Shown: positions 33,315 through 44,624, counted from the first letter of the stretch. The stretch is DNA of 64,000 nucleotides from Acanthosepion pharaonis (GCA_903632075.3 CAHIKZ030000956.1:62001-126000), one strand, 5' to 3'. Notes: a model not told the origin generated them from the letters alone. A program made the numbers and translations.

Positions 33315-33765
33315 TCAGTATCTGTCTATATTTCTGAGATGAGGTATTATGGACAATATTTACATTATTCGGACTATTGTTCTCATCTTTGTTGCTTTAT
33401 TTATTACAACGTTTATGCCGTTGTATGCTCCGGCCTTCTTCAGGTGCTTGGAATATTGAACTGAACCCTTTATTTCGTTCGCTGGGGTAGACTGTCCTTA
33501 AGGACACATGGCACAGTGGATAAAGGCATTGATTAGATCCAAGAAATAAGCGTTACGAAATAAGAACAAGACAAGATATCTATTGAGATTAACGGCGGAA
33601 TGAGAACAAGCAAATCGCATGGATTAGAAGAAAAGGGTTCAGTTCGAAATTCCCAGATTAACCCTATCAACAGAATCCTGAAGAGAGGATGGAGAGCACT
33701 TCGGTCGAAACATGGTGATAATAAGAAAAATGATGAGAATATTCGTCCTAAGGTAAGTAATTATT
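33315..33765 (+). repeat. SINE C with inverted tail and diverged body
   Basis: An inverted tail and body (33315-33505) join a direct head GGACACATGGCACAGTGG at 33509, then a diverged body with CCTGAAGAGAGG and GGTCGAAACATGG (33675-33722). Confidence 0.75.
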
Positions 33766-33774
33766 TCTACTCAT

Positions 33775-34055
33775 ATCTGTCTATATTTCTGAGATGAGGT
33801 ATTATGTACACTATTTACATTATTCGGACTATTGTTCTCATCTTTGTCGCCTTATTTATCACAACGTTTCGGCCGTTGTACGCACCGGCCTTCTTCAGGT
33901 GGTTGGAATGTCGAACTGAACCCTGAGTTATCAGTTATCTTCTGTTAATTCCCCTCTCCAAGTTCTCCACTACCTTAACTCACAACTCTTTGAGTCCTGT
34001 CACTAGATCTAACTAATGGCTTTATCTACGGTGCTATGTGTCCTTGGGGACATCT
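33775..34055 (-). repeat. SINE C, near full length
   Basis: Constant 3' end at 33775, body, and tRNA-like head near 34055 (complement of GGACACATAGCACCG). Confidence 0.8.
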
Positions 34056-34419
34056 GTGTATGAATTTCTGCGACTTATAAACCTAATGTCTTCAGAAAAC
34101 ATTTTTTACCAGTGCTCATATTGCAATTTTTGCTGTTATCATTGGATTTTTTTTTACCATACCTCATATTGCAATTTTATTGTTACTGTTGCTTTTCTCT
34201 GGCACTCCTTATTACTGGTTCCCATATTGTATTCATTTCTATGCTTGGTCGGCTCAGGGAATTTTTGTGGCCTAGCGTATGTGCTGATTCCTTAAATTTA
34301 CGAATTTTTGCCTAGTCACGCGTTTTGCTATTTTCAGCTTCTTATATATTCATTCAGCTTCTTATCTCAACTAACTAATGTTGAACAAAGTCTACAAATC
34401 CCAGCCAAGTTTGTTATAT
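34056..34419. other. No feature seen
   Basis: A short tandem-like pair (CATATTGCAATTTT) near 34118 and 34166; nothing else. Confidence 0.35.
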
Positions 34420-34530
34420 TCACTTACGTACAAATACCCTTAGAAAAGGTATGAATCCATCTCTTCTACCCTAGCTATGGGTTAAATAGCAGGACAGACT
34501 GGGCTCTTAAGCCTTGGTTGGCAACCAGTC
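34420..34530 (+). repeat. SINE A2 fragment
   Basis: Body and variant tail (TTGGCAACCAGTCTACCGCAGA). 34531-34779 is unrecognised. Confidence 0.65.
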
Positions 34531-34934
34531 TACCGCAGAAAGAAGTGGCGAAATCTTCTGCCTCGTTAGTCATGTTTCTTTCGATACATGATCGCACAAG
34601 CGAGTATCACGTGTGGCACTTGCCTTTCTGAATCAAGTCATGGATGAAGAAGTTGACCCAGAGAAGGCCGTGTATATTCCATCATGCTCCAATTGATTCG
34701 GCAATGGATGGCTGTGAAGCTTCCCACCTGTCGATAAGTTGTCTCCAAGTTATCTTGATTCGAAGGCGAGACCTACTAAGCCCCCCGCTCCCCTGATAAA
34801 GCAATCCACTACACCTTCTCGTTCTCACGTTTTCCGCTGATATGAAGTGGAACAAATATGTTAAATCAATTGAAAGGTCTGTCGCTAGGAATGTAGGTTC
34901 GCAATTTGCTAGACAATTTTTCTGAGAATTGTTA

Positions 34935-35100
34935 ACCAGAGGGCCGAGTTTCAATTCCGTTGGCTTCGTTAAATTCCCTTACGCATAAATAACCCAGGGA
35001 AAGATATGAATCCATCTCTTCTCCACCTAGATATGGGTTAATTAGTAAAACTTGTATCATTAAACCATTATTATATCCCCCCACCCAAAATATCTTACAA
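34935..35100 (+). mobile_element. SINE A inserted in LINE
   Basis: tRNA-like end (GAGTTTCAATTCCGTTGGC), body, and start of tail. The 5S part is absent. Confidence 0.75.
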
Positions 35101-35640
35101 CCCTGAAATATTTTCTGGCTTTAAATAACCTGCATAAATAACGATAATATTATCTGGCTTTAAATAACCTGCATAAATAACCATATTTTCTGGCTTAAAT
35201 AACCTGCATGAATAACCATAATATTATTTGGCTTTAAATAACCTGCATAAATAACGATAATATTATATGGCTTTAAATAACCTGCATAAGTAACCATAAT
35301 ATTTCTGGCTTTAAATAACCTGCATAAATGACGATAATATTTTCTGGCTTTAAATAACCTGCATAAATAACCATAATATTATTTGGTTTTAAATAACTTG
35401 CATAAATAACCATAATATTTTCTGGCTTTAAATAACCTACAGAAATAACGATATTTTCTGGCTTTAAATAACCTACAGAAATAACGATAATATTATTTGG
35501 CTTTAAATAACCTGCATAAATAACGATAATATTATCTGGCATTAAATAACCTGCATAAATAACCATAATATTTTCTGGCTTTAAATAACCTGCATAAATA
35601 ACCCTAATATTTTCTGACTTTAAATAACCTGCATGTTTTC
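35100..35640 (+). repeat. Tandem array of the SINE A/LINE tail
   Basis: About 14 copies of a 35-40 bp unit TTTCTGGCTTTAAATAACCTGC plus TAAATAACCATAATAT-like sequence, starting exactly where the SINE A tail would end. Confidence 0.93.
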
Positions 35641-36235
35641 ATAAGCCATAAAAACGAGTAAATCAATAAAAAAAATTATCTACAGAAAATATCTTGCTCA
35701 TTTATAAGTCTAATATTTGTCCTTGTAAAGAATATTGCTGTCAAATTTGGTCTGTTGCTTCTGTTTCATACGTAGATATTCTTGACAAAATACAAAGAAA
35801 AATCGGCAACTTTATCGGTCCGGAACTGGCATCTCAGCTACAATCCCTTTTCCCATTGCCGTCATGTAGCTTCCCTTTACCTCTTCTACAAATAATCAGT
35901 AATTGTTCTGGTGTCCTTTCCTCATTGGTAGCATGACTTCACCTATTTAAGTGCAGTGCTAGATTGGCAGCTAGGTCTCATAATTTCACGGTTGAAATTA
36001 GTAGCTGTAACCGTAAGTTCTATGCTAAGAGTTTCTTCTTTCGCACTTCTCGCTTGTGAAACTCTTTTCTGTCTTCCTGCTTTCCTGCCAACTACAATCT
36101 CCAAAAATTTAAATGCAATGTAATCTTCTGTCTGTCTAAATCCTGTTCTTTTATTACCCCCTGTGTTTCTTTCGTTCCCTGTAACACCTTGTATCTTAGT
36201 CAATTTATTTCCTTGCTTGGAATGAAATGATTAAA

Positions 36236-36624
36236 AAAAACATCAACAAGAATTACATGATTCAGGAATGCGGTCGAATTCGAGCCCTCATCAAGGCGGT
36301 TATACTGAATTATATTTTTTCACCAACAGTGCAACATGAACACGTGAAACTTCTTCTACTGCTCGTACACGAGTGACATCTGGTCTGCAATGGAGGACAT
36401 TATACGGTGATATTGACCCCATAGCTTTAGGGAGAAGAGACGGATTCGTAAATGTGCCAAAGTGAACGTTGCTCGGCTGGAATTCGAACTCGGATCACTT
36501 ATTCCATTCTCCATGCTGATATCAGTTACATCCAGTTGGCAACCAGTCTAAGAGAAGGAAAACTCTGAATTCCAAAGCACGGAGATGGCAACAAGAAATC
36601 ATTTCATTGCCTTTCCTAAAAATG
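36236..36624. other. Possible SINE A2-like pieces, otherwise unrecognised
   Basis: 36415-36600 contains body- and tail-like words (GCTGGAATTCGAACTCGG, TTGGCAACCAGTCTAAGAGAA) in a scrambled order. Confidence 0.45.
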
Positions 36625-37010
36625 ATTGAATGATTTGTTCTTTACGACTTATCAACCTTTTGCTGGTTATTTAAAGAAGGAAAATATATTTTTAGATTGT
36701 AAGAAGTTTTTAGAGATAATAAATATTTACTAAAACAAGTCCTACTAATTAACCTATAGCCTGGGGGGGGAGAAGACATGGATTTCTCAAAGATATCTGC
36801 GCGTAAGTGAATATAACGAACCCGATTGAAATTGGAACTCGGCTCTCCGATTTCCAATTCAGAAACGTTATCCATTACACCACCCGCACATCCAAGCTTA
36901 TAGTACTTAGTATTCTCAAGCGATCACCCATCTAGGTATTGACCATGCTCGACGTTGTTTATCGTCAGTAAGCGTACGAGATCCGGTGTTTCAATGTGAT
37001 ATGTCCATAA
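36625..37010 (-). repeat. Composite SINE A, near full length
   Basis: Same 5S, tRNA-like, body and tail order as 8516-8915. 5S part at about 37010 to 36897. Confidence 0.8.
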
Positions 37011-37268
37011 ATAAGCCTGCAGTTTTGCAAGAACAGTATTTTTCTGTTACGAAGCTCCTCAGGTATCGGGTTTTCTCGCTTAAATTCTACCGAATAAATT
37101 ATATCGCCGTAGACAACGTTTGACAGCGTATGCAGCCGCATCATTTGTTAAATGCAATTCACTTTGGTATGGATTGAGGTTTTTTTCCCGGTTTATTTAA
37201 TTCAATTTTGATTTTTTTTTCGTTTCGATCAAGCAATTAGCATTTACGACCAAATTTCGGTCTGACTG

Positions 37269-37299
<31 letters not shown>

Positions 37300-37795
37300 A
37301 AATAAAAAAGAAAAAACTAAATAAATAAAAAAAAAAACTCGCGCTTTAGAATGTATTTGTTGCAGACGACACCAGGATATTTCGAGATTAGGGGTAATTT
37401 CAGTTTAGAATTTACCCTCATTTGAAATGCGTGACATTTAACAACAGGATATGACAAGTGAATTTAATGTAAATTTTATTTATTTCTAAAACGATGCTAA
37501 GGTAATTTATTCCGGGTGAAAATAAAAATGCGCAAGTTTTAATTTTTTTTTTTATTGACCAATCAGGTAATGACACGTTATTTATTCCTAATACATTAAA
37601 TGTATATAAGCTGAGGTTTGTTGTGACAATTCATCCTCTGGAAAATATGATAAAGCTTAATTTAGACTGTCGACTGGAAATTGTGAAGCTATATTATGCT
37701 AAAAGGAATGGAGTACAATTCCAACGTTCGTAACATTTAATTTAAAAGAGAGCTCAATACAAAATAGAGCAATATTCTTTATTTTAGGATATTAC
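37011..37795. other. Poly-A run and unrecognised sequence
   Basis: A-run at 37269-37297; 37725-37795 matches 38630-38700 and belongs to family H. Confidence 0.45.
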
Positions 37796-37811
37796 ACCGA
37801 AAACATGTCAA

Positions 37812-37870
37812 AATCGCTACACAATTGCAGACGTGTTTCAATGTGTATCAAAGCATCTCATCAGGTGATT
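37812..37870 (-). ncRNA. Hammerhead-like ribozyme motif, family H (minus)
   Basis: Minus strand: stem I AATCAC (37870-37865), CTGATGA (37864-37858), stem II GATGC paired with ACATT (4 pairs including one G-U, one mismatch at the loop end), GAAA, stem III ACAC/GTGT with a 10-nt loop, cleavage triplet GTA, then stem I GCGATT (37817-37812; one A-C mismatch). This meets the type I hammerhead core. A plus-strand 3' half (37885-37920: GCATCGAAACACAA, GTGTAGTGATT) faces it, so the locus is a fold-back pair. Confidence 0.75.
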
Positions 37871-37959
37871 GTAAATTACTTATACGCATCGAAACACAAC
37901 TGCAATTGTGTAGTGATTTTGACATGTTTTCAATGTAATATCCTAAAATAAAGCATATA

Positions 37960-38240
37960 TATTTATGGCTCATCAACCTTTTCCAGGTTATTTAAAAGCA
38001 GAAAATATTTTTAGATTGTAAGAATTTTGGCTGAGATGATAATGATTTACTGATACAAGCCCTGCAAATTAGTCCATAACTCGTTGGGGGAGAAAAAGTG
38101 GCTTCATATCTTTTCCCAAGTGAATATAATGAACCTAAGCGGAATTGGAACTTGGCTTTCTGATTTCCAATTCTGAGTAGTTATCCATTTCACCACCCGC
38201 ACATCCATTCAAGCTTACAACATCTGATATTCTCAATCAT
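37960..38240 (-). repeat. SINE A, 5S part truncated
   Basis: Tail, body and tRNA-like part present; only about 25 bp of the 5S end near 38215-38240. Confidence 0.75.
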
Positions 38241-38313
38241 GTAAAAGATGCTAAATTGCAGCTTATAGAAATTCTTTTCCGGTCTACAAGAGGAAAAATG
38301 GTGGGTGGTCTAG

Positions 38314-38315
<2 letters not shown>

Positions 38316-38365
<50 letters not shown>
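38316..38365. repeat. (TA)n microsatellite
   Basis: Pure TA array. Confidence 0.95.
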
Positions 38366-38368
<3 letters not shown>

Positions 38369-38516
38369 TGATTTAAAATGTGTTTTTTTTCGCTACACAG
38401 TTCTAACCATGATTCAAAAATGGAAGCTAAAAGCCACGAATTTAATTTTGCAATTAAATTAAAGACATTAGTTCCATTACATCTATAAGAACACCGGATT
38501 ATATATCTTACTGTTT

Positions 38517-38521
38517 CTTTA

Positions 38522-38582
<61 letters not shown>

Positions 38583-38586
38583 TATA
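38517..38586. repeat. (TA)n microsatellite
   Basis: TA array preceded by ACACCGGATTATATATCTTACTG-like sequence, also found near 59320 next to another TA array (quoted here in part: ACACCGGATTATATATC). Confidence 0.95.
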
Positions 38587-38629
38587 AGAAAAGAGAATAA
38601 AGATATAAAATTCAAAGAGTAAAAATTCA

Positions 38630-38765
38630 ACGTTCGTAACATTTAATTTAAAAGACGGCTCAATACAAAGTAGAGCAATATTATTTATTTTAGGATATTA
38701 CACCGAAAACATGTCAAAATAGCTACACAATTGCAGATGTGTTTCGATGCATATCAATTTAGTTG
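38630..38765 (-). repeat. Family H, 3' half
   Basis: Minus strand: GCATCGAAACACA, GTGTAGC and TTGACATGTTTTCGGTGT; the CTGATGA half is missing. Confidence 0.7.
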
Positions 38766-39160
38766 AACTGTGTTGCACCATATACAGCTTAACTTTCTAT
38801 TTGTAAGATTAATTTAGATTTAATATAAATTTGTATTAATCTCCTGGTAGCATTAGTAACATCATGTTTGGATGTATTAGTATTTGGTTGGTATTTTTGA
38901 CATATTGCATTGATTGGTTATTGTTATTAACATTTTATATAAAGAATCTTTAGTCAACAGTTACATATTAATTTACTAAGTAATTCTATACGTTTAAATT
39001 ATTTACTGGTTTCTTAAAGAAGCTATTATCAACTGTAAAAATTATGTAGGAAACTCACAAAGCATATAACTTTTTTAGCACTCTACATATTTTTTCTTAG
39101 AAAATAACATTGTCTAATGTGCATAATATGTATCTATTAACATCCATTTCTGTTTAAACA
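38766..39160. other. AT-rich, no feature seen
   Basis: No recognisable content. Confidence 0.35.
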
Positions 39161-39164
39161 TCTA

Positions 39165-39430
39165 TATTTCTGAGATGTATTATGTACAGTATTTAAACAG
39201 TGGATAAAGGCGTTGGTTAGATCCAGTGACAGACCCAAAGAAGGTGAGTTCATTGTGGCAGTGGAGAACTTTCAGAGGGAAAATTAGCAGGAGATCTGAT
39301 AATGACATCCATCAAACATGGCATCTACCCCAGCGAAAATAAAGGGTTCAGTTCGAAATTCCAACCACCTTACAACGGCCGAAACGTTGTGACAAATATT
39401 GAGGACAATAGTCCGAACAATGTAAAAGTT
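39165..39430 (+). repeat. SINE C with short inverted tail
   Basis: Short inverted tail (39165-39199), then head (ACAGTGGATAAAGGCGTTGG), body and tail, with several small deletions. Confidence 0.8.
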
Positions 39431-39651
39431 TGCCATTGACTGCCATTCTACGGATCATGACCCATTTATGGAAAATAATTTCTTAATTTTTGCTTCTTCG
39501 CTAAGTTTAAATTTGACATAGGTATCTTCGATCTGTTGATCTGAGTAAAGCCCACAAACTTTATACTCCCACCATTTTTTTTTGTTTGCATAAAAAGAGG
39601 TTGTATTTTGCTTTTAAATCTAAATAAATCGTTCACTCGCCAGTAATTTGC

Positions 39652-39710
39652 AATCACCTGATGAGATGCATTGATACGCATCGAAACACGAATGCAACTG
39701 TGTAGCGATT
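39652..39710 (+). ncRNA. Hammerhead ribozyme candidate, family H (best copy)
   Basis: Stem I AATCAC (39652-39657) with GCGATT (39705-39710), five pairs and one A-C mismatch. CTGATGA at 39658-39664. Stem II GATGC/GCATC (39665-39669, 39678-39682), perfect, with the canonical G-C pair closing the core, loop ATTGATAC. GAAA at 39683-39686. Stem III ACAC/GTGT (39686-39689, 39700-39703) with a 10-nt loop. Predicted cleavage after A39704 (triplet GTA). All core positions of a type I hammerhead are present. It lies 35 bp before a TA array. Self-cleavage is not demonstrated. Confidence 0.82.
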
Positions 39711-39765
39711 TTGACATGTTTTTCTATGTAATATCCTAAAATAATATATATATATATATATATTT

Positions 39766-40013
39766 GTTTGAATAAAAGACAGACCACGTTAAGATTCCAT
39801 GTAATAAGCTATTTCACCATAACCTCTTTAACAGGCTTCTGGATCATCAGACTTTACTTTCAAAAGCTGAAATGAAAAATGAAAGTGAATTTCCTTTTCA
39901 TTTTTCATTTCAGCTTTTTGAAGTAAAGTCTGATGATCCAGAAGCCTGTTAAAGGGTTATGGTGAAATAGCTTATTACATCGAATATTAACGTGATCTGT
40001 CTTTTATTCAAAC
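39766..40013. repeat. Large palindrome, arms about 119 bp
   Basis: Left arm 39766-39884 and right arm 39895-40013 are complementary with few mismatches around a spacer of about 10 bp. Confidence 0.95.
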
Positions 40014-40101
40014 ATATCTGCTATGAATTTTACATTGAGCTCTCTGGATATCATCCTCCTCGGGTCTACCCATACGGATTACCTAAGTTTGCATAAACTA
40101 T

Positions 40102-40115
40102 ACACACACACACAT

Positions 40116-40177
<62 letters not shown>
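40102..40177. repeat. (CA)n(TA)n microsatellite
   Basis: Compound array. Confidence 0.95.
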
Positions 40178-40180
<3 letters not shown>

Positions 40181-40374
40181 TGGGTAGGATAAAAATGAAC
40201 ATCCACGCATAAATACTTTGCACGTACGTAAGTATATTTATTCTTCAGGTGTTTTAACTATAGTGCTCAATGTTATGAAACAGAGCTATAAGTATATTAG
40301 TGAAGATCTGAAGATTGCATAAAGTGCATGAAACTCCGAGTTGTATTATCAACGTTGCATATTATGTATATTCA

Positions 40375-40375
<1 letters not shown>

Positions 40376-40414
<39 letters not shown>
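40376..40414. repeat. (TA)n microsatellite
   Basis: Pure TA array. Confidence 0.95.
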
Positions 40415-40900
<486 letters not shown>

Positions 40901-41022
40901 AAGTCAAAAATAAACACACCCTTGTCTGAAGATGTGTTATAATGAAAGTGCGGTGCATGCATTTCCGACTGACGCCAATTCAGCCGGGTTTCGATCCTAG
41001 CTAGAGGCGCCCGGACGTCTAG

Positions 41023-41065
41023 CCACACTGAAGAGCTGTGATACAGCGAATCAGTCTGTCTGTGG
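41023..41065 (+). ncRNA. Hammerhead-like ribozyme motif, family G
   Basis: Stem I CCACA/TGTGG (41023-41027, 41061-41065), CTGAAGA 41028-41034, stem II GCTGT/ACAGC with loop GAT (41035-41047), GAAT at 41048-41051 in place of GAAA, stem III CA/TG with loop GTC, cleavage triplet GTC (41058-41060). One substitution (A to T at position 15.1) separates it from the consensus. Family G sequence with a box B-like GGGTTTCGATCC precedes it (40985-40996). Confidence 0.7.
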
Positions 41066-41269
41066 ATGATAATATAGGCTCCTGAAAAAATTATTTCGGT
41101 TGAGCTCTCTGGGGGAGGAAGTGTGGGTTTGAAACAGTGACTATTACGGTTATTATAGCAAGACTCTTCGGTAAAGCAAATCGGGTCCTCTCAGTCACTG
41201 TGTGTTTATCTAAAAATAAATACGCTTAAAATTCACCTTCATCCCAGCCGTGCGCCAACTGCCTAGGAG

Positions 41270-41385
41270 TAGAATCTCCTACTGACGCCAATTCAGTTGG
41301 GTTTCGATCCTAGCTAGAAGCAACCGGGCGTCAAGCCGCACTAACAAGCTGTGATTCAGCAGAACAGTCTGTCTGTGGATGACAA
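41270..41385 (+). repeat. Family G copy with decayed hammerhead
   Basis: Stem I CCGCA/TGTGG (41336-41340, 41374-41378) and stem II GCTG/CAGC survive; the cores read CTAACAA and AGAAC. Followed by a TA array. 41068-41269 is unrecognised. Confidence 0.6.
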
Positions 41386-41390
41386 GACAC

Positions 41391-41413
41391 TATATATATA
41401 TATATATATATAT
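41391..41413. repeat. (TA)n microsatellite
   Basis: Short TA array. Confidence 0.9.
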
Positions 41414-41540
41414 AAACATACGTTTTATTCCTTACTGTACGCGGCGAGAAACAAAATATATATTTATAGTTAGCATAAGTTTTAGCTCTGTTATTCTACA
41501 TCCAGGACTATTTTATTACCACCAACATTTGTGCGCTAAC

Positions 41541-41588
41541 TTTTATATATATATATATAACTACACACACACACATACATACACACAT

Positions 41589-41641
<53 letters not shown>

Positions 41642-41658
41642 ATATATATATATATATA
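41541..41658. repeat. Compound (TA)n/(CA)n microsatellite
   Basis: Several TA blocks separated by a CA block. Confidence 0.95.
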
Positions 41659-42084
41659 AACTTTAGGACCATTTCCTAAATCCGTATTTCATTGATTAAA
41701 CATCAGAATACTGAACTAATTTCGGGGAGTGGGTCGAGTCGATAATATCTCAATAGTCCATTGTATCAGCTGTCTATGCGTGCCAATGTGTGAGCCACCC
41801 AGATTAATACCCGTACTCAAATAGGGGTGGAAAATCTAATAAAGATCACTGGGCTGTAAGCAAAATATACGCATGGCTGGTTCCTCTTGTGTGAGGTGAA
41901 ATGATTTTCCACCAACGAGCAAGACACAACATTTGATACGCGACTGTTTTGTGAACGAGACTTCCCCGAGTGTAAAACTGACCGGTCACGTGATCCAACT
42001 TCCTGCCATTTCTGTCATTCGAATTTTTTTTTTAAATTTATTATTGAATTATAACTGACAATCTACGTATGTTTTTTTCTTTAT
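41659..42084. other. No feature seen
   Basis: No recognisable content. Confidence 0.35.
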
Positions 42085-42297
42085 CGATCTACCGCAGATT
42101 TTTTTTTATATCCTTTAACCCAAAGCAAGACAATAAAATCAGTAAAACGCAAGTGTGAAATTATACGAGAAAAATAAAAGATTATTAAGGAGAGAGAACA
42201 ATAAAAGAACATGAATAAAAAAAGATAGATGATGACGATTAACATCTTATTTAAATCTTTGAAGATCAAAGTTAACTGGAAAGCAAGAGGCTGGAAG
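42085..42297 (-). pseudogene. LINE 3' end fragment
   Basis: Minus strand matches the end of the LINE copy at 56848-57680 (CTTTCCAGTTAACTTTGATC, TTCTTTTATTGTTCTC, ATTTTATTGTCTTGC). Joined directly to family B at 42298. Confidence 0.6.
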
Positions 42298-42540
42298 AGA
42301 ATTTCAAAAGCGAGACGTCCTGGGTATAACGATAAACTACATCCGGTAGCAAGGCTTCTGGTAGGAAGGTTTTGATGATCGTAGAACCACCTTTTAATTG
42401 GTGTTGTTCCCAGATCCACCGTGACTCGTGGTGGTATCACCTGTAAGGGTCTCAGCTACGGGCAAATAGTTAGCCCCTAAACTGGGGTGACATACTTTGA
42501 AAGTATAAAAATACGTTTTTTTATAGTAAAAATACATGAA
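42298..42540 (-). repeat. Family B copy
   Basis: Complement of GATGTAGTTTATCGT, ATTTGCCCGTAGCTGAGACCC blocks. Confidence 0.72.
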
Positions 42541-42769
42541 AAAAAACTACAATTTGACTCTTGACAAAACCCTGTTTACAAAATAATGTATACACTCTTA
42601 GAATCGTTATAACTTATTCAATTTATGTATTTTGACTATAAGATCAATACAAGAGAAAGAATACACATTTAAAGAATTTGAGAAAGAAAGAAAAAGAAAA
42701 AATAGAAAATTAACTTTAATAAGATAAAAGCTACTTGGGGCAATGGCAGAATGTTCATATAATGATAAG

Positions 42770-43060
42770 TTCACATCAAATGCTCAAACTGGTTGCCGTT
42801 CTGTTCAATGCACTTTACATATCTTGAAGAAATAGACCTACAAACGTCTAGTATCATTTCCTCTGATATTTGAGCACATTCTTCTTCAATTGCTACTCTC
42901 ATTTCAGCAATTGTTTCAAGTTTCCTGCTGAAAACGTTCTCTTTTACAAAAAAAAAAAAAAAAAAAAAACAAGGGGGTCAAATCTGGTGATCTAGGTGGG
43001 TATTGAACTGTCCCTCTTCTTCCAATCCATCTGTTTTGCATATTTTCATCCATAGAAGTT
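42770..43060 (-). pseudogene. DDE (mariner-related) transposase C-terminus
   Basis: Minus strand reads RGTVQYPPRSPDLTPL (about 43010-42970), a poly-A interruption, then ENVFSRKLETIAEMRVAIEE and ILDVCRSISSRYVKCIEQNG (to about 42780). The PPRSPDLTP block is the last catalytic region of an IS630/mariner-superfamily transposase. 42541-42769 shows nothing. Confidence 0.7.
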
Positions 43061-44099
43061 CTCACATCACGCTAATGTATTATTAACTATTAATATTTAA
43101 AGAGTGTATACATTATTTTGAGACACCCTGTATATCAATGAAACCTTATTTACAAACTGATTTGTTACAAAGAATGATCTGGAATTGGAATGAAAGCAGT
43201 GATGGCATCTACACTGAATCCATCATAAAAGTTCAGGATGTAGATTTAGTAAATACCAAACGCTTCAAATACTTCTGCGTATGAATCATTTAGAAGAAAT
43301 TTAGTATATGAGATAAGGAAATTGGACATAGAATAGGCTTTGCCAGAGGTAGTTTCACATAGCACCGCACATTGCTGCAAAACGAAAACAATAACTTGAA
43401 AACTTGAATCATCTTCTTAAATATTCTCGTCAGAGAGAGACTTTCATAATTAATGTCATGCATGGCACCAAAACCCGTTCAGTAATAAGTGTCAGCTATT
43501 TACAATAGCTTTTTCAATGGTTAAAAATTTTTTGGGCGAATTTTTTTCCTCTCAAATTACACCAATTCTCAGACAATAAGAAATAATATCGTACTTATTG
43601 TCTGTGAAAATTATAGAATATAAGACAACTTTGATAAAAACTTATATCTACTTTTCTGACGAAAACAATGCCGTTCTGACCATTTTGGCCTCAACTGTAT
43701 GTTCAAGTTTTCTTTTTGATTAACATGCGGACACATGACTCTTATCAGCTATCGATCTATTCGACAGTCCAAGATCATAAAAAGCGGTGACTTGGCCTTT
43801 CTCGAAGTCAGAACAATGCTTAGGCATGTTGATAGATGTAAATACAAATGGAATAAGCATTATATTTTATTCATCATCATTTTTTTTCTCGTTCTGTAGC
43901 TTTAAGAGGAACATTTAAAAAAATTCAAGCGGTCGTGGCACTGGCTGCTCGCTCAATACTGGCTGAATGATTCCTTATAAGGGAATGGCTAATATTACCA
44001 TTACCATTTCTATCTCTTCCATGGTGCTTCCTTGTTTTGCTGATCATGGATAGCCTGAAAGAACGTTGACATATTTTCTATTAACAGCTGCTTGTACTA
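43061..44099. other. No feature seen
   Basis: AT-rich, no recognisable gene or repeat. Confidence 0.35.
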
Positions 44100-44530
44100 T
44101 CTCCTGATATTTGCTGATGACACAAGATATAAATATCTTCTTTATGGCCCCAGTTTACCACTCTCATGGGTGTTCTTTGTTTTACTGATCAGTGGATAGC
44201 CTGAAAACTTTTGTCATATTTTTGTTCTTATGCTTCTATTGGCTTTTTACAGTTGCTGATGCCACAAGAAAGGAATGACTTCTCTAAAGATTCTTTTGAC
44301 CTGGAATATAGCCGAGAAAAATGCTTGTTGCTATGTCTTCCTGTTTGTGTTGGCCACCAGTATTAATCGATGTAACAGACATTTTCCTGATTCCTTGCAC
44401 TTATATGCCGGTGTGACTTGAAATATGCAGACGACACTTCCAGTAGAGAAGTAAGCCGCCTTCAGATGTTGCTAGCCTTCTGGGGGATACTTGTAGATTC
44501 GAGTGTCAACCCGACAAATATATAACTTTT
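44018..44530 (+). pseudogene. Possible LINE RT relic with tandem duplication
   Basis: 44018-44135 and 44161-44275 are diverged tandem copies (GTTTTRCTGATCA..TGGATAGCCTGAAA). Conceptual frames give IFADDTRYKYL near 44112 and KYADDTSSREVSRLQMLLAF near 44415-44475, which look like RT catalytic boxes. Heavily decayed. Confidence 0.4.
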
Positions 44531-44624
44531 TTAATCGTATCAGCCGGATGTATGTCTACTTATTTTACTTGAATTGCAAACCGTAGTTATATCTACCTAT
44601 TTTATTTGTTTTTTATTTTTTTAT

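Larger units (their letters stand above)
34780..36235 (+). pseudogene. LINE RT C-terminal copy, split by SINE A and its expanded tail
   Basis: Left part (34815-34930) reads LLVLTFSADMKWNKY and SVARNVGSQFARQFF; right part (about 35685-35935) resumes with LLIYKSNICPCKEYCCQIW, ILDKIQRKIGNFIGPELASQ, equivalent to the intact element near 15770-16035. The 3' UTR runs to about 36235. Stops and frameshifts throughout. Confidence 0.8.

Noticed and set aside
35273..35566. Repetitive 97-codon frame (minus) with YAGYLKP-like units
   Set aside because: It is the reverse translation of the tail-derived tandem repeat, not a protein.
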